Shown: positions 6,445 to 14,611 of the stretch, piece by piece
How the letters are laid out: every line of letters starts with the position of its first letter
Position numbering within the stretch: the stretch's first letter is position 1
DNA from: CAYSIX01 sp964431205
GTDB lineage: Bacteria > Planctomycetota > Phycisphaerae > Phycisphaerales > Phycisphaeraceae
Reading direction: 5' to 3'
NCBI GenBank assembly: GCA_964431205.1
Contig: CAYSIX010000058.1
Coordinates: 1-18,853, forward strand
DNA: 18,853 bases
Program-made: the position numbers and the translations under genes
The notes under the pieces: model-generated
What the model was told of the DNA's origin: nothing
Database searches by the model: none
The model's input: only the letters and a program-made list of their open reading frames with translations

Positions 6445-8118
6445 ATGCGACCGACCTTCCCACTCATCGCAGGCGTGCTGGCTGTCGCGCTGGCCGGCAA
6501 AGCCGACGCCCAGCAGAGCAACATCCGGATTGATGTCGACGACCTTTGGCTGGCCGAGGGAACCAACAAGGTCCGACACGAGCCGTCGGGCGAGCAGCAC
6601 ACGGTCGATATCCCGATCGACAGCTTTTTTGACGCCAGCGTGCGTAACAACGGCGAGGTGGTCGCGCGCACCCGCTACTACCTCTTCGGCCCTTTAGCCG
6701 ATGAATTCACTACGGGCGCTGTCGAGTTCCCGCCGGAGCCGACCGGGTCGCCCGCGGCCAGCGAGTGGTTCAGCTGGCCGCCCGAATTCCCGTCCGGGCC
6801 GCTGATGCCCGACTTGTCGTTTGACTTCCAGTCGATACGCACCAACAACGGCCTTTACTTCGGGGCCAGCGCGGGGCCCGTCGGGCAGGCATCGCTGCCG
6901 CAGGCCGCGTCTCCCGCCGGTGAGCCGGTCCCGTCCTGGAACGCGAGCGGCATGCCGCAGGTCTACATGCCGCTTCTAAGACCGACCGAGGACAGTGACG
7001 ACGTTGTCGTCACCATCGACAACTACACCTACGGCCAAGAGTCGGGACTAGAGCATGGCGGCACCGTGGTCACGCTCAATACCCCACCAGACACCACGGG
7101 CGCTTGGATTGACTGGAGCCCTACCGGCCTGACCTTCAACGCGTCGGGCTCGATCTTCGGCTTCGCGCAGTTCGACATCGGCGGAGAGTTTCCCACAATC
7201 GAGGAGCAGATCATCCGGATTGATGAAGATCAAAACGACGTGACAACGCTGGCCGGGGTGCCGGCGGGCCGCACGGTGCGCAGCAACGTCGCGACCACGA
7301 AGGTCGGCCAGACGATATTCTGGATCGAAAACAGCTTCTTCGCCCCAGGGGCCCCCACATTGCAGGCGATGGACCTCTTTGCTGACGACGGCGAGCCGGT
7401 GCGGGAGCAGAGCTTGCCGATCGACCTCGGCGGCCGCGAGCTGCGCGGCGACGCATTTCTGAGGCAAATGAATAGGGACCTCTTGTCGGGCGTTCCGGAC
7501 CTCGGCCCCAACGACCAACTGATCGCAGGCTTGTTCGAGACGCAGGGGGATACCCTGGCCGACCAAAGGCTGGACCTCTTGTTCGTGGTCAACCCGGTCG
7601 TCAGCGACGACCCGATGTCGCTGTCTCTCGAGGCGCAGGCCGACGCCACCGCCGACGGGGGCCTGCGCATCCTCGATCGCGTCCCGCTGCTCGGCATCGG
7701 CGACGAGGTCTTCGGCCGAACGATCACGTCGTTCGATCTGGGCCCGGTGCCGCTGAGCCCGTCCGGCAGGGTCGCGGTGACGGTGGAAACCGATGACGGG
7801 GCGTCGGGCGTGCTGACCTTCCAGTTGTCCGCTGCGCGGATCCCCGGCGACTTCGATCTCGACGGTGACGTCGACGCCTTCGACCTGGGCATCTGGCAGA
7901 CCGGCTTCGGCATCACCGGCGGCGCCACGGCGATGGACGGTGACGCGGACGCCGACGGCGACGTCGACGCGTTCGACCTCGGCCTGTGGCAGACCAACTT
8001 CGGCACCGGCGTCGGCGCCACCGTGCCCGAGCCGGCGACGGTGGTGCTGTCGGCGGTGATGTCGGGGGCGGTGTTCGCAAGGCCAGTTCGCAGAAAAACC
8101 TTGCGTCGACTGGCATGA
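6445..8118 (+). CDS. Exported protein of unknown passenger type with dockerin-like module and PEP-CTERM tail (array gene 2)
   Basis: A 557-residue protein. The signal peptide MRPTFPLIAGVLAVALAG ends near ADA|QQ. The passenger (about residues 24-465) is not a regular beta-solenoid like its neighbours. It contains DNYTYGQESGLEHGG, aromatic-rich segments such as QTIFWIENSFF, and LGGRELRGDAFLRQM, and I do not recognise a family. The doubled calcium-loop module spans 469-523 (DFDLDGDVDAFD and DADADGDVDAFD, each followed by WQT). VPEPAT lies at 527-532, with a rather short hydrophobic stretch and a basic end (RRKTLRRLA). I chose ATG at 6445 preceded by GGGGGA (6435-6440), rather than a TTG four codons earlier, because that TTG lies within the ribosome-binding purines. 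It is 90 bp upstream of array gene 3 on the same strand and may be co-transcribed with it. Confidence 0.8.
   Translation: MRPTFPLIAGVLAVALAGKADAQQSNIRIDVDDLWLAEGTNKVRHEPSGEQHTVDIPIDSFFDASVRNNGEVVARTRYYLFGPLADEFTTGAVEFPPEPTGSPAASEWFSWPPEFPSGPLMPDLSFDFQSIRTNNGLYFGASAGPVGQASLPQAASPAGEPVPSWNASGMPQVYMPLLRPTEDSDDVVVTIDNYTYGQESGLEHGGTVVTLNTPPDTTGAWIDWSPTGLTFNASGSIFGFAQFDIGGEFPTIEEQIIRIDEDQNDVTTLAGVPAGRTVRSNVATTKVGQTIFWIENSFFAPGAPTLQAMDLFADDGEPVREQSLPIDLGGRELRGDAFLRQMNRDLLSGVPDLGPNDQLIAGLFETQGDTLADQRLDLLFVVNPVVSDDPMSLSLEAQADATADGGLRILDRVPLLGIGDEVFGRTITSFDLGPVPLSPSGRVAVTVETDDGASGVLTFQLSAARIPGDFDLDGDVDAFDLGIWQTGFGITGGATAMDGDADADGDVDAFDLGLWQTNFGTGVGATVPEPATVVLSAVMSGAVFARPVRRKTLRRLA
7864..8012 (+). repeat. 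Dockerin cassette copy 2 (149-bp near-identical DNA repeat)
   Basis: One base (T at 7866) distinguishes this copy from copies 1 and 3. The change is synonymous, GGT against GGC for glycine. The stretch 7867-8012 (146 bp) is identical in all three copies. Confidence 0.95.
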
Positions 8119-8195
8119 TGCACTAGGTTGGCTTGCGAGAATCTTTGGGAGGGATCCACCGTGTGCGTGGGTTGCCCACGGCGCGCAACCTGGAA

Positions 8196-8200
8196 GGGAG
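8196..8200 (+). promoter_or_regulatory. Ribosome-binding site that decides the GTG start of array gene 3
   Basis: GGGAG lies 8 nt before GTG at 8209. The frame is open further upstream, to a TTG at 8128, but that stretch has no ribosome-binding site and its residues do not look like a signal peptide. Confidence 0.7.
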
Positions 8201-8208
8201 AAAGCATT

Positions 8209-10416
8209 GTGAAGTGGTTTTGCGGCATTATTGGCGCAGCCGTGGTCGGGGGGATGATGTGTTTATCGGGCGTGGCGTCGGGCCAGACGACCAGCACGTT
8301 TGTCGACCCCGGGCCGACTGTATTTCAAGCGCTGTGGACTGACGCAGACAACTGGGACACCGCCGCCCACCCCGACAACGGTCAACCCGCGGCCGGGGAC
8401 ACCTACAACGCGATCGTCGACGACGGGAACGTGGGGCTGGACAGCGACATCACGATCGAGGCCCTGACGCTCAACGGCAGCGGCGTGATCCAGCAGGTCT
8501 TTGACCTTTCGGGCGCCACGCCGCCACGTCAGACTCTGACGCTCAACGCACCGTTTGCGTTCATGGGCGGCCGGGTCTCGGGCAACGTCGCCGTCAGCGC
8601 CAACGCCGGGGTCCACTTCACGACGGCGGCGGACAAGCGTATCAACACCAGCAGCTTCGCCGGCTCCGACGCGCTGCAGCCGATCCTGAATATCGGCGGC
8701 AGCAGCGCGTGGACCGACGGGGAGATCATGGGGACAACGGTCGGCGGTATTGCGCCGCTGGTCAACCTGCTCGCCGGTGCGGAGCTCACGGCCACCGCGG
8801 CCGACCGCACGTTCGGCCCCCGCCTCGAGAACGCGGGCACGATCCACATCGACCCCGGCGCGGGGGCGATGCAGACGTACCCTCAGATGTTCAACGCCGG
8901 CACGGTCAACGTTCTCTCGGGCACGGCAAAATTCGCCTCCTCGTTCAGCGGTATCCAAACCAGCACCGGCGACTTTGTCGTCGATTCCGGCGCGGCGATC
9001 TTCTTCGAAAACCACGACCTCGCCGCCGGCAGTTCCGTCACCGGCGACGGTGACGTCGCCTTCGGCCTCAACTCCGGCACCGCCATCACGTCCGTCAACG
9101 GCGTCTACCACATCAACGGCACCACCACCGTCACTGACGACGTGACCACATTTGCGAACCCCGCGACCACCGGCGGTCTGATCCTCGACAGCGCGTTTAC
9201 TTTCCTCGCACTCAACGGCCCCTCACTCACCGCCAGCGACCTGACGACCTTTCGGGACGGAACCGTCATCGGCAACATCGAGCTCAACGCCGACGGCGGC
9301 ATGGCCTTCGAGTCCAGCTCCCCCCATCGCTTCAGCAGCGACATCAGCGTCAACCTCGGGGGGCAGACGACCCTCAACCCCGGACAATCAGTCATTCGTG
9401 TTTCCCAAAACGCTCAACTCAATGTGCGTAACGGCGGCACGCTCACCGCCGAGGGGCCTCAAGCGATCGAGTTCCAAGATGAGCCCGGCAGCTTTTCCAA
9501 CGCCGGCACGATCATCAAAACCGGCGGCGGCACGCTGTCGCTGAGCATCCCGAGCATCAACACGGGCCTGGTCATCGTCGAGGCGGGCAACAACATCAAC
9601 TTCCGCAGTTCATCCAGCGCGGGGCTGACGCAGACGGGCGGCGAACTGCGGCTCGACGGCGGGGGCCTCGGCGGCATCCAGAGCATCACCGGCGGCAGCG
9701 TCACCGGCTTCGGAAAGATCTTCAGTGGGTTTGATCTGGGGCCGGGCAGCACCCTCTCCCCCGGACACGGCGCACAGACCGGCCCCAGCGTCGGCACGCT
9801 CGACATCATCAGCCTCGACATGGAAGATGGCTCGACCACCCGGATCGAGCTCGCCGGCACAGCCGAATCCGATTTCGACCGACTCCTGGGGGAATTCACC
9901 CTCGGCGGCGACCTGATACTCGAGCTCATCGACGGCTTCGGGCAGGACGTCACCGCCAGCGACACCTTCACCATCATCGACGCCGAGGAACCAATCGACG
10001 GCCAGTTCGCCAACGTCGCCAACGGCCAGCGGCTCGACACCGCCGACGGCGTCGGCTCGTTCCTCGTCCACTACGGCGCGGACAGCGCGTTCGACGACAA
10101 GCTCGTTGTGCTCAGCGACTTCCTTCGCGCCGCGATCCCCGGCGACTTCGACGGTGATGGCGACGTCGACGCCTTCGACCTGGGCATCTGGCAGACCGGC
10201 TTCGGCATCACCGGCGGCGCCACGGCGATGGACGGTGACGCGGACGCCGACGGCGACGTCGACGCGTTCGACCTCGGCCTGTGGCAGACCAACTTCGGCA
10301 CCGGCGTGGGCGGCGCGACCGTCCCCGAGCCGGGCGCGGCGGTGCTCATTGGCACATCCTTCGCCGTGCTGGCCGGTCAGCGAACGACGCGGCGTCGCGA
10401 TCGTCGCCACGCGTGA
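8209..10416 (+). CDS. Exported beta-solenoid protein with dockerin-like module and PEP-CTERM tail (array gene 3)
   Basis: A 735-residue protein that starts with GTG. The signal peptide MKWFCGIIGAAVVGGMM ends near ASG|QT. The mature protein opens with the solenoid cap W43-x5-W49 (LWTDADNW). It is followed by about 480 residues of irregular beta-strand repeats rich in T, N, G and A (for example TLNGSG, NVAVSANAG, VNVLSGTAKF). The end module at about 543-640 reads TRIELAGT, then LGGDLILELIDGF and DTFTIIDAEEPIDGQF, related to the same region of array genes 1, 4 and 6. Calcium loops are DFDGDGDVDAFD (646-657) and DADADGDVDAFD. VPEPGAAV and a tail ending TTRRRDRRHA complete the protein. Such solenoids are extracellular scaffolds, adhesins or carbohydrate-binding rods; no catalytic residues are recognisable. 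It lies 90 bp after gene 2 and 141 bp before gene 4. Confidence 0.8.
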   Translation: MKWFCGIIGAAVVGGMMCLSGVASGQTTSTFVDPGPTVFQALWTDADNWDTAAHPDNGQPAAGDTYNAIVDDGNVGLDSDITIEALTLNGSGVIQQVFDLSGATPPRQTLTLNAPFAFMGGRVSGNVAVSANAGVHFTTAADKRINTSSFAGSDALQPILNIGGSSAWTDGEIMGTTVGGIAPLVNLLAGAELTATAADRTFGPRLENAGTIHIDPGAGAMQTYPQMFNAGTVNVLSGTAKFASSFSGIQTSTGDFVVDSGAAIFFENHDLAAGSSVTGDGDVAFGLNSGTAITSVNGVYHINGTTTVTDDVTTFANPATTGGLILDSAFTFLALNGPSLTASDLTTFRDGTVIGNIELNADGGMAFESSSPHRFSSDISVNLGGQTTLNPGQSVIRVSQNAQLNVRNGGTLTAEGPQAIEFQDEPGSFSNAGTIIKTGGGTLSLSIPSINTGLVIVEAGNNINFRSSSSAGLTQTGGELRLDGGGLGGIQSITGGSVTGFGKIFSGFDLGPGSTLSPGHGAQTGPSVGTLDIISLDMEDGSTTRIELAGTAESDFDRLLGEFTLGGDLILELIDGFGQDVTASDTFTIIDAEEPIDGQFANVANGQRLDTADGVGSFLVHYGADSAFDDKLVVLSDFLRAAIPGDFDGDGDVDAFDLGIWQTGFGITGGATAMDGDADADGDVDAFDLGLWQTNFGTGVGGATVPEPGAAVLIGTSFAVLAGQRTTRRRDRRHA
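10159..10307 (+). repeat. Dockerin cassette copy 3 (149-bp near-identical DNA repeat)
   Basis: Identical over 149 bp to 5655-5803. The identity stops abruptly at both ends. Upstream the first calcium loop uses DFDGDGD in place of DFDLDGD, and downstream an extra glycine codon appears before the VPEP segment. Confidence 0.95.
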
Positions 10417-10454
10417 AAGGTCGGCCAGGACCCGCGGTACCGAGGTATGGTGCA

Positions 10455-10475
10455 GCTCCGCGACGTTCGCGGAGC
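10455..10475. other. Perfect 9-bp hairpin between array genes 3 and 4
   Basis: GCTCCGCGA (10455-10463), loop CGT, TCGCGGAGC (10467-10475). It begins 38 bp after the stop of array gene 3 and lies 82 bp before the start of gene 4. There is no T-run after it, so it is either a Rho-assisted terminator, an mRNA-stabilising 3' stem, or a structure in the leader of gene 4. Confidence 0.6.
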
Positions 10476-10557
10476 CGCAAGAGCCCCTGCTGCGGTGGTT
10501 GCTTCGTGTGTCGTCCGCCGCGGTTGAATCGGCCGGACCTGAGACGAAAGGCACGCG

Positions 10558-13500
10558 ATGAACCGGCACCGACGCCCGCAACGGCTGGCAGCAAACCTGA
10601 GTACGGCCCTGACCCTCGCCGTGACCGCCGGGCTTGCCCCGGCCGGCCACGCGCTGAATATCGTCTTCACCCCCCTGTCGCAGAACAACAACCCGCAGAT
10701 CTCCGGCGTCTCGGCCGACTTCAACCCGCAGGACGTCAGCGGCAACGGTCTGCTGACCGTGCTCAACCACGTCGGCGACGTGTACGAACGCGTCATCGAC
10801 GACCCAGGCACCGTCGAGATCACCTACTGGTGGGACGACATCAGCCTCGTCGGGCAGAGCTCGCCTTCGTGGATCGTCGAGAACAACGGCCGCGTCACGA
10901 TGTCCGGCGTGCGCTTCAACTCCGACCTGGTCGGGAACTTCGGCCTGCCGTGGTTCATCGATTCCACGCCGGCGCAGGACGAGGAGTTCGACATGAACCA
11001 GCGCCTGTTCCGCGACCTGCCGGCGAACACGCAGGACGCCCGTTACCTCGGCGACACGCCCGACCTGTTCGAGGCCGCCTTCTCCGGCGGCGCCAACGGC
11101 AACGCGCCGGGCGGCAACTTCTTCGACCTGGTCACCGTCGCGTTTCAGGAGGTCGGCCACGCACTGGGCATGAACGCCGGCTTCTCCAACGTCAGCAACA
11201 ACTCGAACACCGGCGAGGGCGACGACTTCAAGTTCGACCTGCCCACCGGGTGGGTCCACGGCGACACGATGGCGCTCAAGGCCCGCGGGTTCAGCAACCC
11301 CAACGCCGGCGACGGCAAGGACCACATCGTCGGCAACGACGTGGTCATGGGCGGCGTCAACGGCCGACAGCGCAACCGCCCGTCCGCCGCCGACATCCTC
11401 TCCATCGCCGTCACCGGCAACTACAACAGCCCCGACCTGCCGCGCAAGGAGTTTCTCGGCGGGGTGCAGTGGGACAACGGGTTCAACTGGCTCGGCGGCA
11501 AGGCGCCCGGCGTGCTCGACGACGTGTTCGTCCGTCACGGCAGCCCCAGCTCCGTCGTCGTGGACGAGGGCGGGCTGACGCTCGTGCAGAACCTCACCGT
11601 TGCCGAGGGCAGTAACCTGCTGGTGACGGACGGCGCGACGCTGGTCGTGCTCGACGAAACGGTCGTGGAACGCGCCGACCCGGCGGTCGTCGGCAGCACC
11701 GGCATCGCCATCAACGCCGACAGCGAGCTCGACGCGTCGCTGATGCGCATCAATGAGGGCGGGACCGTCAGCGTGTTCAACGGGCTGCTCGACGTCGAGG
11801 ACCTGCGCATCGGCGAAGGCGGGCGCGTCGCCGGCAACGGCACCGTCCGCTTCATCGACCGCCTGCGCAACGACGGCGAGATCGCCGCGAGCAACCCGTT
11901 CGGCCTGGGCATCAACGTGCTGTCGATCGTCTCGGACGACGGCGCGCCCGTCGACCTCGACGGCACGACGGGCAACGGCGCCGTCACCGCCAACTTCGCC
12001 AGCGTACAGGTGCTCGGCGCGCTCAACGACGCGTTCGACGGCACGATCTACGTCGGCGACGGGCGGTTCTTCGGCGTCAACCAGGCCTGGACGCTGGGCG
12101 CCCAGGGCCTGATCGAGCTCGACGGCGGCAACAGCGTCGCCGACCGCGCCCGCGTCGCCGGCGCCGCGCTGAACGCCCCGGCCGGCGACATCGAGGCCTC
12201 CGGCCACGCCCACTTCGACAACGACGTGACCCTCGGCCCGCTCGTCACCGTTTCCCTGGCCGACAACGCCAACCTCGAGTTCAACGGCGAAACCACCGTC
12301 GACGGCGGCACGTACCACGTCGGCCAAGGCGCCATCCTCGAGTTCGACGGGCCCACCACCGTCGACACCGCGACCTTCGACATCACCGGCAACGGCCGCG
12401 TCGCCTTCGACGGCCCGACCACCTTCAGCTTTCAGACCCAGATGACCGCCAACGGCCTGATCCAGCAGACCGGCGACGCCACCGTCATCGGCTCGATGAC
12501 CGTCAACGGCGGCGTCTTCGACATGGACGGGTTCAACGGCAACACCACGATCAACCTCGGCAACGCGGCCAATAACGGCTCGCTGACCCTCAACGTCGAC
12601 GCCATCGACGAGGTCGTCAACCGCTTCGACGGCACCATCAATACCGCCCAGTCCGGCCTCACCGGCCGCCTCACCGTCAACCTGCCCGGCGACGAACACT
12701 GGATCATGGATGGCACGCTCAATCTCGTCGGCGCCGGCTCGCTGTTCCGCCCCACCCGCGTCGCCGGCTCTCGCATGGCCGTCGCCGGCACCGTCAACCT
12801 CACCAACAACAGCCCTACCAACCTCGCCGCCGACGTCGACTTCAACCCCTCGGCCGTCGTCAACGCCTCCGGCCTCAACTCCAGCCTCGCCGTCTCCGGC
12901 GCCACCCGCGTCTTCGCCGGCGCCGAGTTCAACGGCTTCGGCTCGCTGATCAACAACGGCGAGCTCACCCTGCTCGACGACGCCGACACCGGCCTGTTCT
13001 CGCTGACCAACAACGGCACGCTCGAGGTCGGCGACTCGCCCGGATCCGCCACCGCGGGTGGGTTCACCCAGAACGCTTCGGGCACGTGGGTGCTTGAGCT
13101 CGGCGGCGATTCCCCGGGCAGCGGGTTCGACCGCCTGCGCACCAACGCCGCCTCCCTGGCCGGCACGCTCGACGTGCGGTTGATCAACGGTTACCTGCCC
13201 GGTCTCGGCACCGATCACGTGTTCCTCACCACCGAGTTCCCGCAGGCCGACATCGGCACGTTTGACACGCTGCTGCTGCCGATCGTCAACGGTCTGACCT
13301 TCGACGTGCTCTACAGCCCCACGTCCGTCGCGTTGCGGGTGGTCGAGGCCGACCTGGTCCCGGGCGACTTCGACGGCGACGGCGACGTCGACGCGTTCGA
13401 CCTGGGCATCTGGCAGACCGGCTTCGGCACGACCAGCGGCGCGACGTGGGCGGACGGCGACGCGGACGACGACGGCGACGTCGACGCCTTCGACCTGGGC

Positions 13501-13632
13501 CTGTGGCAGACCAACTTCGGCACGGGCGTGGGCAGCGCGAGCGTGCCCGAGCCGGGCGCGGCCGCCCTCGTTATCCTGACGCTGTGTCCGCTGGTCGTCC
13601 GTCGGCCTTTCACCCATCAGCGCCGTCACTGA
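10558..13632 (+). CDS. Exported degenerate metzincin-like plus beta-solenoid protein with dockerin-like module and PEP-CTERM tail (array gene 4)
   Basis: A 1024-residue protein. The signal peptide ends near GHA|LN (about residue 32). Residues 33-295 resemble a metzincin/matrixin-type protease: LNIVFTPL, VEITYWWDD, then FFDLVTVAFQEVGHALGM, and later VVMGG and RPSAADILSIAV. The zinc motif HExxHxxGxxH is degenerate: Q197 replaces the first histidine and A207 the third, while E198, H201 and G204 remain. It may therefore be inactive or bind something else. W305 to W311 (VQWDNGFNW) opens a beta-solenoid up to about residue 850, ended by a module with LELGGD and LAGTLDVRLINGYLP. Calcium loops are DFDGDGDVDAFD (937-948) and DADDDGDVDAFD. 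The tail is VPEPGAAALVI with a basic end. GAAAGG 6 nt before the ATG supports the start. It is followed after 19 bp by gene 5, so the two are probably one transcript. Confidence 0.8.
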   Translation: MNRHRRPQRLAANLSTALTLAVTAGLAPAGHALNIVFTPLSQNNNPQISGVSADFNPQDVSGNGLLTVLNHVGDVYERVIDDPGTVEITYWWDDISLVGQSSPSWIVENNGRVTMSGVRFNSDLVGNFGLPWFIDSTPAQDEEFDMNQRLFRDLPANTQDARYLGDTPDLFEAAFSGGANGNAPGGNFFDLVTVAFQEVGHALGMNAGFSNVSNNSNTGEGDDFKFDLPTGWVHGDTMALKARGFSNPNAGDGKDHIVGNDVVMGGVNGRQRNRPSAADILSIAVTGNYNSPDLPRKEFLGGVQWDNGFNWLGGKAPGVLDDVFVRHGSPSSVVVDEGGLTLVQNLTVAEGSNLLVTDGATLVVLDETVVERADPAVVGSTGIAINADSELDASLMRINEGGTVSVFNGLLDVEDLRIGEGGRVAGNGTVRFIDRLRNDGEIAASNPFGLGINVLSIVSDDGAPVDLDGTTGNGAVTANFASVQVLGALNDAFDGTIYVGDGRFFGVNQAWTLGAQGLIELDGGNSVADRARVAGAALNAPAGDIEASGHAHFDNDVTLGPLVTVSLADNANLEFNGETTVDGGTYHVGQGAILEFDGPTTVDTATFDITGNGRVAFDGPTTFSFQTQMTANGLIQQTGDATVIGSMTVNGGVFDMDGFNGNTTINLGNAANNGSLTLNVDAIDEVVNRFDGTINTAQSGLTGRLTVNLPGDEHWIMDGTLNLVGAGSLFRPTRVAGSRMAVAGTVNLTNNSPTNLAADVDFNPSAVVNASGLNSSLAVSGATRVFAGAEFNGFGSLINNGELTLLDDADTGLFSLTNNGTLEVGDSPGSATAGGFTQNASGTWVLELGGDSPGSGFDRLRTNAASLAGTLDVRLINGYLPGLGTDHVFLTTEFPQADIGTFDTLLLPIVNGLTFDVLYSPTSVALRVVEADLVPGDFDGDGDVDAFDLGIWQTGFGTTSGATWADGDADDDGDVDAFDLGLWQTNFGTGVGSASVPEPGAAALVILTLCPLVVRRPFTHQRRH

Positions 13633-13651
13633 ACATCGCAAGGACCCGGCC

Positions 13652-14575
13652 ATGAACTCCATCACGCCTCAAAGACTCAGCGCGCTTGCGGCGATCACCA
13701 CGCTCCTCGTCACGGTGTCAAACGCTCATGCCGGCCTGCTCGGGCGGTACTACAACGGTTGGGCGATCAACGAACAGAACATCATCGACTTCGAAGGCAT
13801 CAGCGAAGCGTTCAGTCGTGTGGACTCGCACATCGAGTTCTGGGATGGCAACTCTTCATACCGCTGGAGCCCGATCCCGGGGCGCGGGGATCATTACGGC
13901 GTCGAGTGGACCGGCTATGTGCAAATCGAACAGGCGGGGGCATACGGTTTCGGCACGATCTCCGACGACGGCTCGCAGGTCTGGATCGACGGGACGCTCG
14001 TCGTCGACAACCGCGAGTCACAGTGGTACGACTGGGAGGACAACATAAGCGAGGGTGACCAGCCCGGCGCCACGTTCCCGCCGCTCGTGCTCGACAAGGG
14101 CTTCCACGAGATCATGGTGCGCTTCTATGACGGGCCGCACTTCGACGGCATCGAGCTGTGGTGGCTGCTGCCAGACGCCGGACCGTCGAGCATCCCCTAC
14201 CACGGCACGACGTTTCACGGCGTGCCGCCGACGTTCAACTCGCAGACGAACTGGCAGATCGTTCCACCGAACGTGCTGTTCACCGAAGCGCTGGTCACAC
14301 CGACCGGCGACTTCGACCTCGACGGCGACGTGGACGCCTTCGACCTGGGCATCTGGCAGACCGGCTTCGGGATCACGAGCGGGGCATCGGTGACCGACGG
14401 TGACGCGGACCACGACGGCGACGTCGACGCGTTCGACCTGGGCCTCTGGCAGACCAACTTCGGCACCGGCGTGGGCAGCGCGACCGTTCCCGAGCCGACG
14501 GCGGCCCTCGTGATCCTGCTCGCCGGCACGCTGGCCGGTGCGCGACGGCAGGGAGTGCCACGACGGATGAAGTAG
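13652..14575 (+). CDS. Exported PA14-like domain protein with dockerin-like module and PEP-CTERM tail (array gene 5)
   Basis: A 307-residue protein, the smallest complete one in the array. The signal peptide ends near AHA|GL. Residues 29-175 have the PA14 pattern: GLLGRYYNGW at the start, FGVEWTGY-like YGVEWTGYVQI, GAYGFGTISDDGSQVWIDGTLVVDN, then LDKGFHEIMVRFYDG and GIELWW. PA14 domains are extracellular beta-barrels that often bind glycans or act as ligand-binding inserts in glycosidases and adhesins. The DDGS and VWIDG residues are the expected loop positions, with a DD pair that in glycan-binding members coordinates calcium. Calcium loops of the dockerin-like module are DFDLDGDVDAFD (220-231) and DADHDGDVDAFD. 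VPEPTAALVILLAG and a basic end follow. AAGGA lies 7 nt before the ATG. Spacing of 19 bp to gene 4 and 36 bp to gene 6 indicates an operon. Confidence 0.85.
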   Translation: MNSITPQRLSALAAITTLLVTVSNAHAGLLGRYYNGWAINEQNIIDFEGISEAFSRVDSHIEFWDGNSSYRWSPIPGRGDHYGVEWTGYVQIEQAGAYGFGTISDDGSQVWIDGTLVVDNRESQWYDWEDNISEGDQPGATFPPLVLDKGFHEIMVRFYDGPHFDGIELWWLLPDAGPSSIPYHGTTFHGVPPTFNSQTNWQIVPPNVLFTEALVTPTGDFDLDGDVDAFDLGIWQTGFGITSGASVTDGDADHDGDVDAFDLGLWQTNFGTGVGSATVPEPTAALVILLAGTLAGARRQGVPRRMK

Positions 14576-14611
14576 AACAGCTTCAGCTCACCCCTCATCA
14601 GAGGCGCGATC

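Noticed and set aside
9610..13665. Very long minus-strand open frame (1351 codons) opposite array genes 3 and 4
   Set aside because: It is a shadow of GC-biased codons on the plus strand. Its residues are a monotonous mix of A, G, V, D, E and R, it crosses two real genes and their gap, and the plus-strand proteins have signal peptides, ribosome-binding sites and recognisable domains.
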